64,000 nt of DNA from CAYTZH01 sp964442285 (GTDB lineage Bacteria > Myxococcota_A > UBA9160 > JAFDET01): positions 1 through 64,000 of the forward strand of contig CAYTZH010000021.1 in assembly GCA_964442285.1 (NCBI GenBank). The letters run 5' to 3'. The position numbers and the translations under genes are program-made. Every line of letters starts with the position of its first letter. The stretch's first letter is position 1. A model generated the notes under the pieces. It did not search any database. It was given only the letters and a program-made list of their open reading frames with translations, and was not told where the DNA came from. Shown here piece by piece: positions 63,793 to 64,000 of the stretch.

Positions 63793-64000
63793 ATGACCGA
63801 GAGCAAGCCGCGACCCGGGCACACGGGGCTGGCGGATCTGGTGCGCGAGGCGGTGGAGGACGGGGCCAACAGCGTGGAGGAGATCCACCGGGCCATCGCC
63901 GACCTGCCCCTCGAGGTGCTCGAGCGCCTGGACGTCTTCCGGGAGACGGTGCGCGACGTGCGCCGCATCCAGGACACGTCGATCGGAGCCCTGTACGACG
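63793..64000 (+). CDS. Small conserved-looking protein, 3'-truncated by the window
   Basis: The first 69 codons are visible from ATG 63793 with a clear SD. They read MTESKPRPGHTGLADLVREA, then an amphipathic helical pattern (DGANSVEEIHRAIADLPLEVLERLDVFRETVRDVRRIQDTSIGALYD). The composition suggests a short soluble helical protein. I do not recognise a characterised family; similar short proteins occur beside fatty-acid or polyhydroxyalkanoate genes, but that is only an impression. Strong promoter and two operator-like palindromes suggest tight control by the divergent TetR. Confidence 0.75.
   Translation, partial: MTESKPRPGHTGLADLVREAVEDGANSVEEIHRAIADLPLEVLERLDVFRETVRDVRRIQDTSIGALYD

Overview
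This is a GC-rich (about 70% or more), densely packed bacterial window with frequent GTG starts, many 4-bp NTGA stop/start overlaps and intergenic gaps mostly under 150 bp. It carries PEP-CTERM/IPTL-CTERM type sorting tails, F420-dependent luciferase-like oxidoreductases, P450s, MaoC-type hydratases, SCP-x/Ltp-like thiolases and amidohydrolases. That combination suggests an uncultured Gram-negative (TolC-type export, HupE, lipoproteins) with a large lipid/steroid/xenobiotic catabolic repertoire, such as a Myxococcota/deltaproteobacterial-like lineage. The sequence alone does not fix the taxonomy. I saw no rRNA, tRNA, CRISPR array or intact insertion sequence.

Layout. 0-3.6 kb: a tripartite exporter (ABC ATPase with degenerate catalytic motifs, HlyD adaptor, TolC). 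3.7-7.1 kb: an HPF/RaiA-like protein, an NhaR-type regulator and a divergent two-subunit sodium:solute symporter. 7.2-8.6 kb: a PEP-CTERM protein whose frame runs without a stop into a dienelactone hydrolase. 8.6-11.4 kb: csoR-copA-modE-like copper operon with a CsoR palindrome. 11.4-13.0 kb: a TetR gene and a decayed AraC/VOC gene pair. 13.0-18.2 kb: LLM oxidoreductase, P-loop kinase/HAD fusion, VOC and SnoaL-like proteins flanking a 23-bp tandem repeat, two alpha/beta hydrolases. 18.2-26.9 kb: a 1796-residue secreted copper-radical oxidase fused to lectin-like, propeller and di-heme cytochrome domains, a MauG-like lipoprotein and a Baeyer-Villiger-type monooxygenase. 27-34.2 kb: acyl-CoA synthetase, PF10118 protein, epoxide-hydrolase-like protein, a MaoC pair and a divergent thiolase/DUF35 pair (resembling a steroid side-chain hydratase/retro-aldolase module), and a glycosidase-like protein. 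34.3-36.0 kb: hybrid histidine kinase. 36.1-43.3 kb: broken PhyH, hydrolase/TetR/amidohydrolase unit with a perfect operator, broken P450, a second PEP-CTERM protein, a BBE-type flavoprotein and an AraC regulator. 43.4-56.8 kb: acyl-CoA synthetase, HxlR-DsbA-like isomerase-SDR operon, an unusual membrane/TPR protein, two LLM oxidoreductases, thioesterase, SDRs, cyclase, amidohydrolase and P450. 56.8-64 kb: IPTL-CTERM protein, REC-PAS protein, thioredoxin-like ferredoxin, a DUF3604/parvulin/HupE operon, a TetR gene and the start of a short gene behind a good sigma70 promoter.

How it fits together. CoA ligases, P450s, a Baeyer-Villiger enzyme, MaoC dimer, Ltp-like aldolase, SDRs, LLM oxidoreductases and amidohydrolases read as a modular island for breaking down cyclic or branched lipids, each module under a local TetR/AraC/HxlR regulator. 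Decayed genes (AraC, VOC, PhyH, P450, SDR) are scattered through it, suggesting active turnover. The most unusual items are the copper-radical-oxidase/di-heme fusion next to a MauG-like lipoprotein, a shared 5'-leader hairpin in both PEP-CTERM genes that pairs with the ribosome-binding site, and the PEP-CTERM/hydrolase continuous frame with a 15-bp perfect hairpin at the junction.
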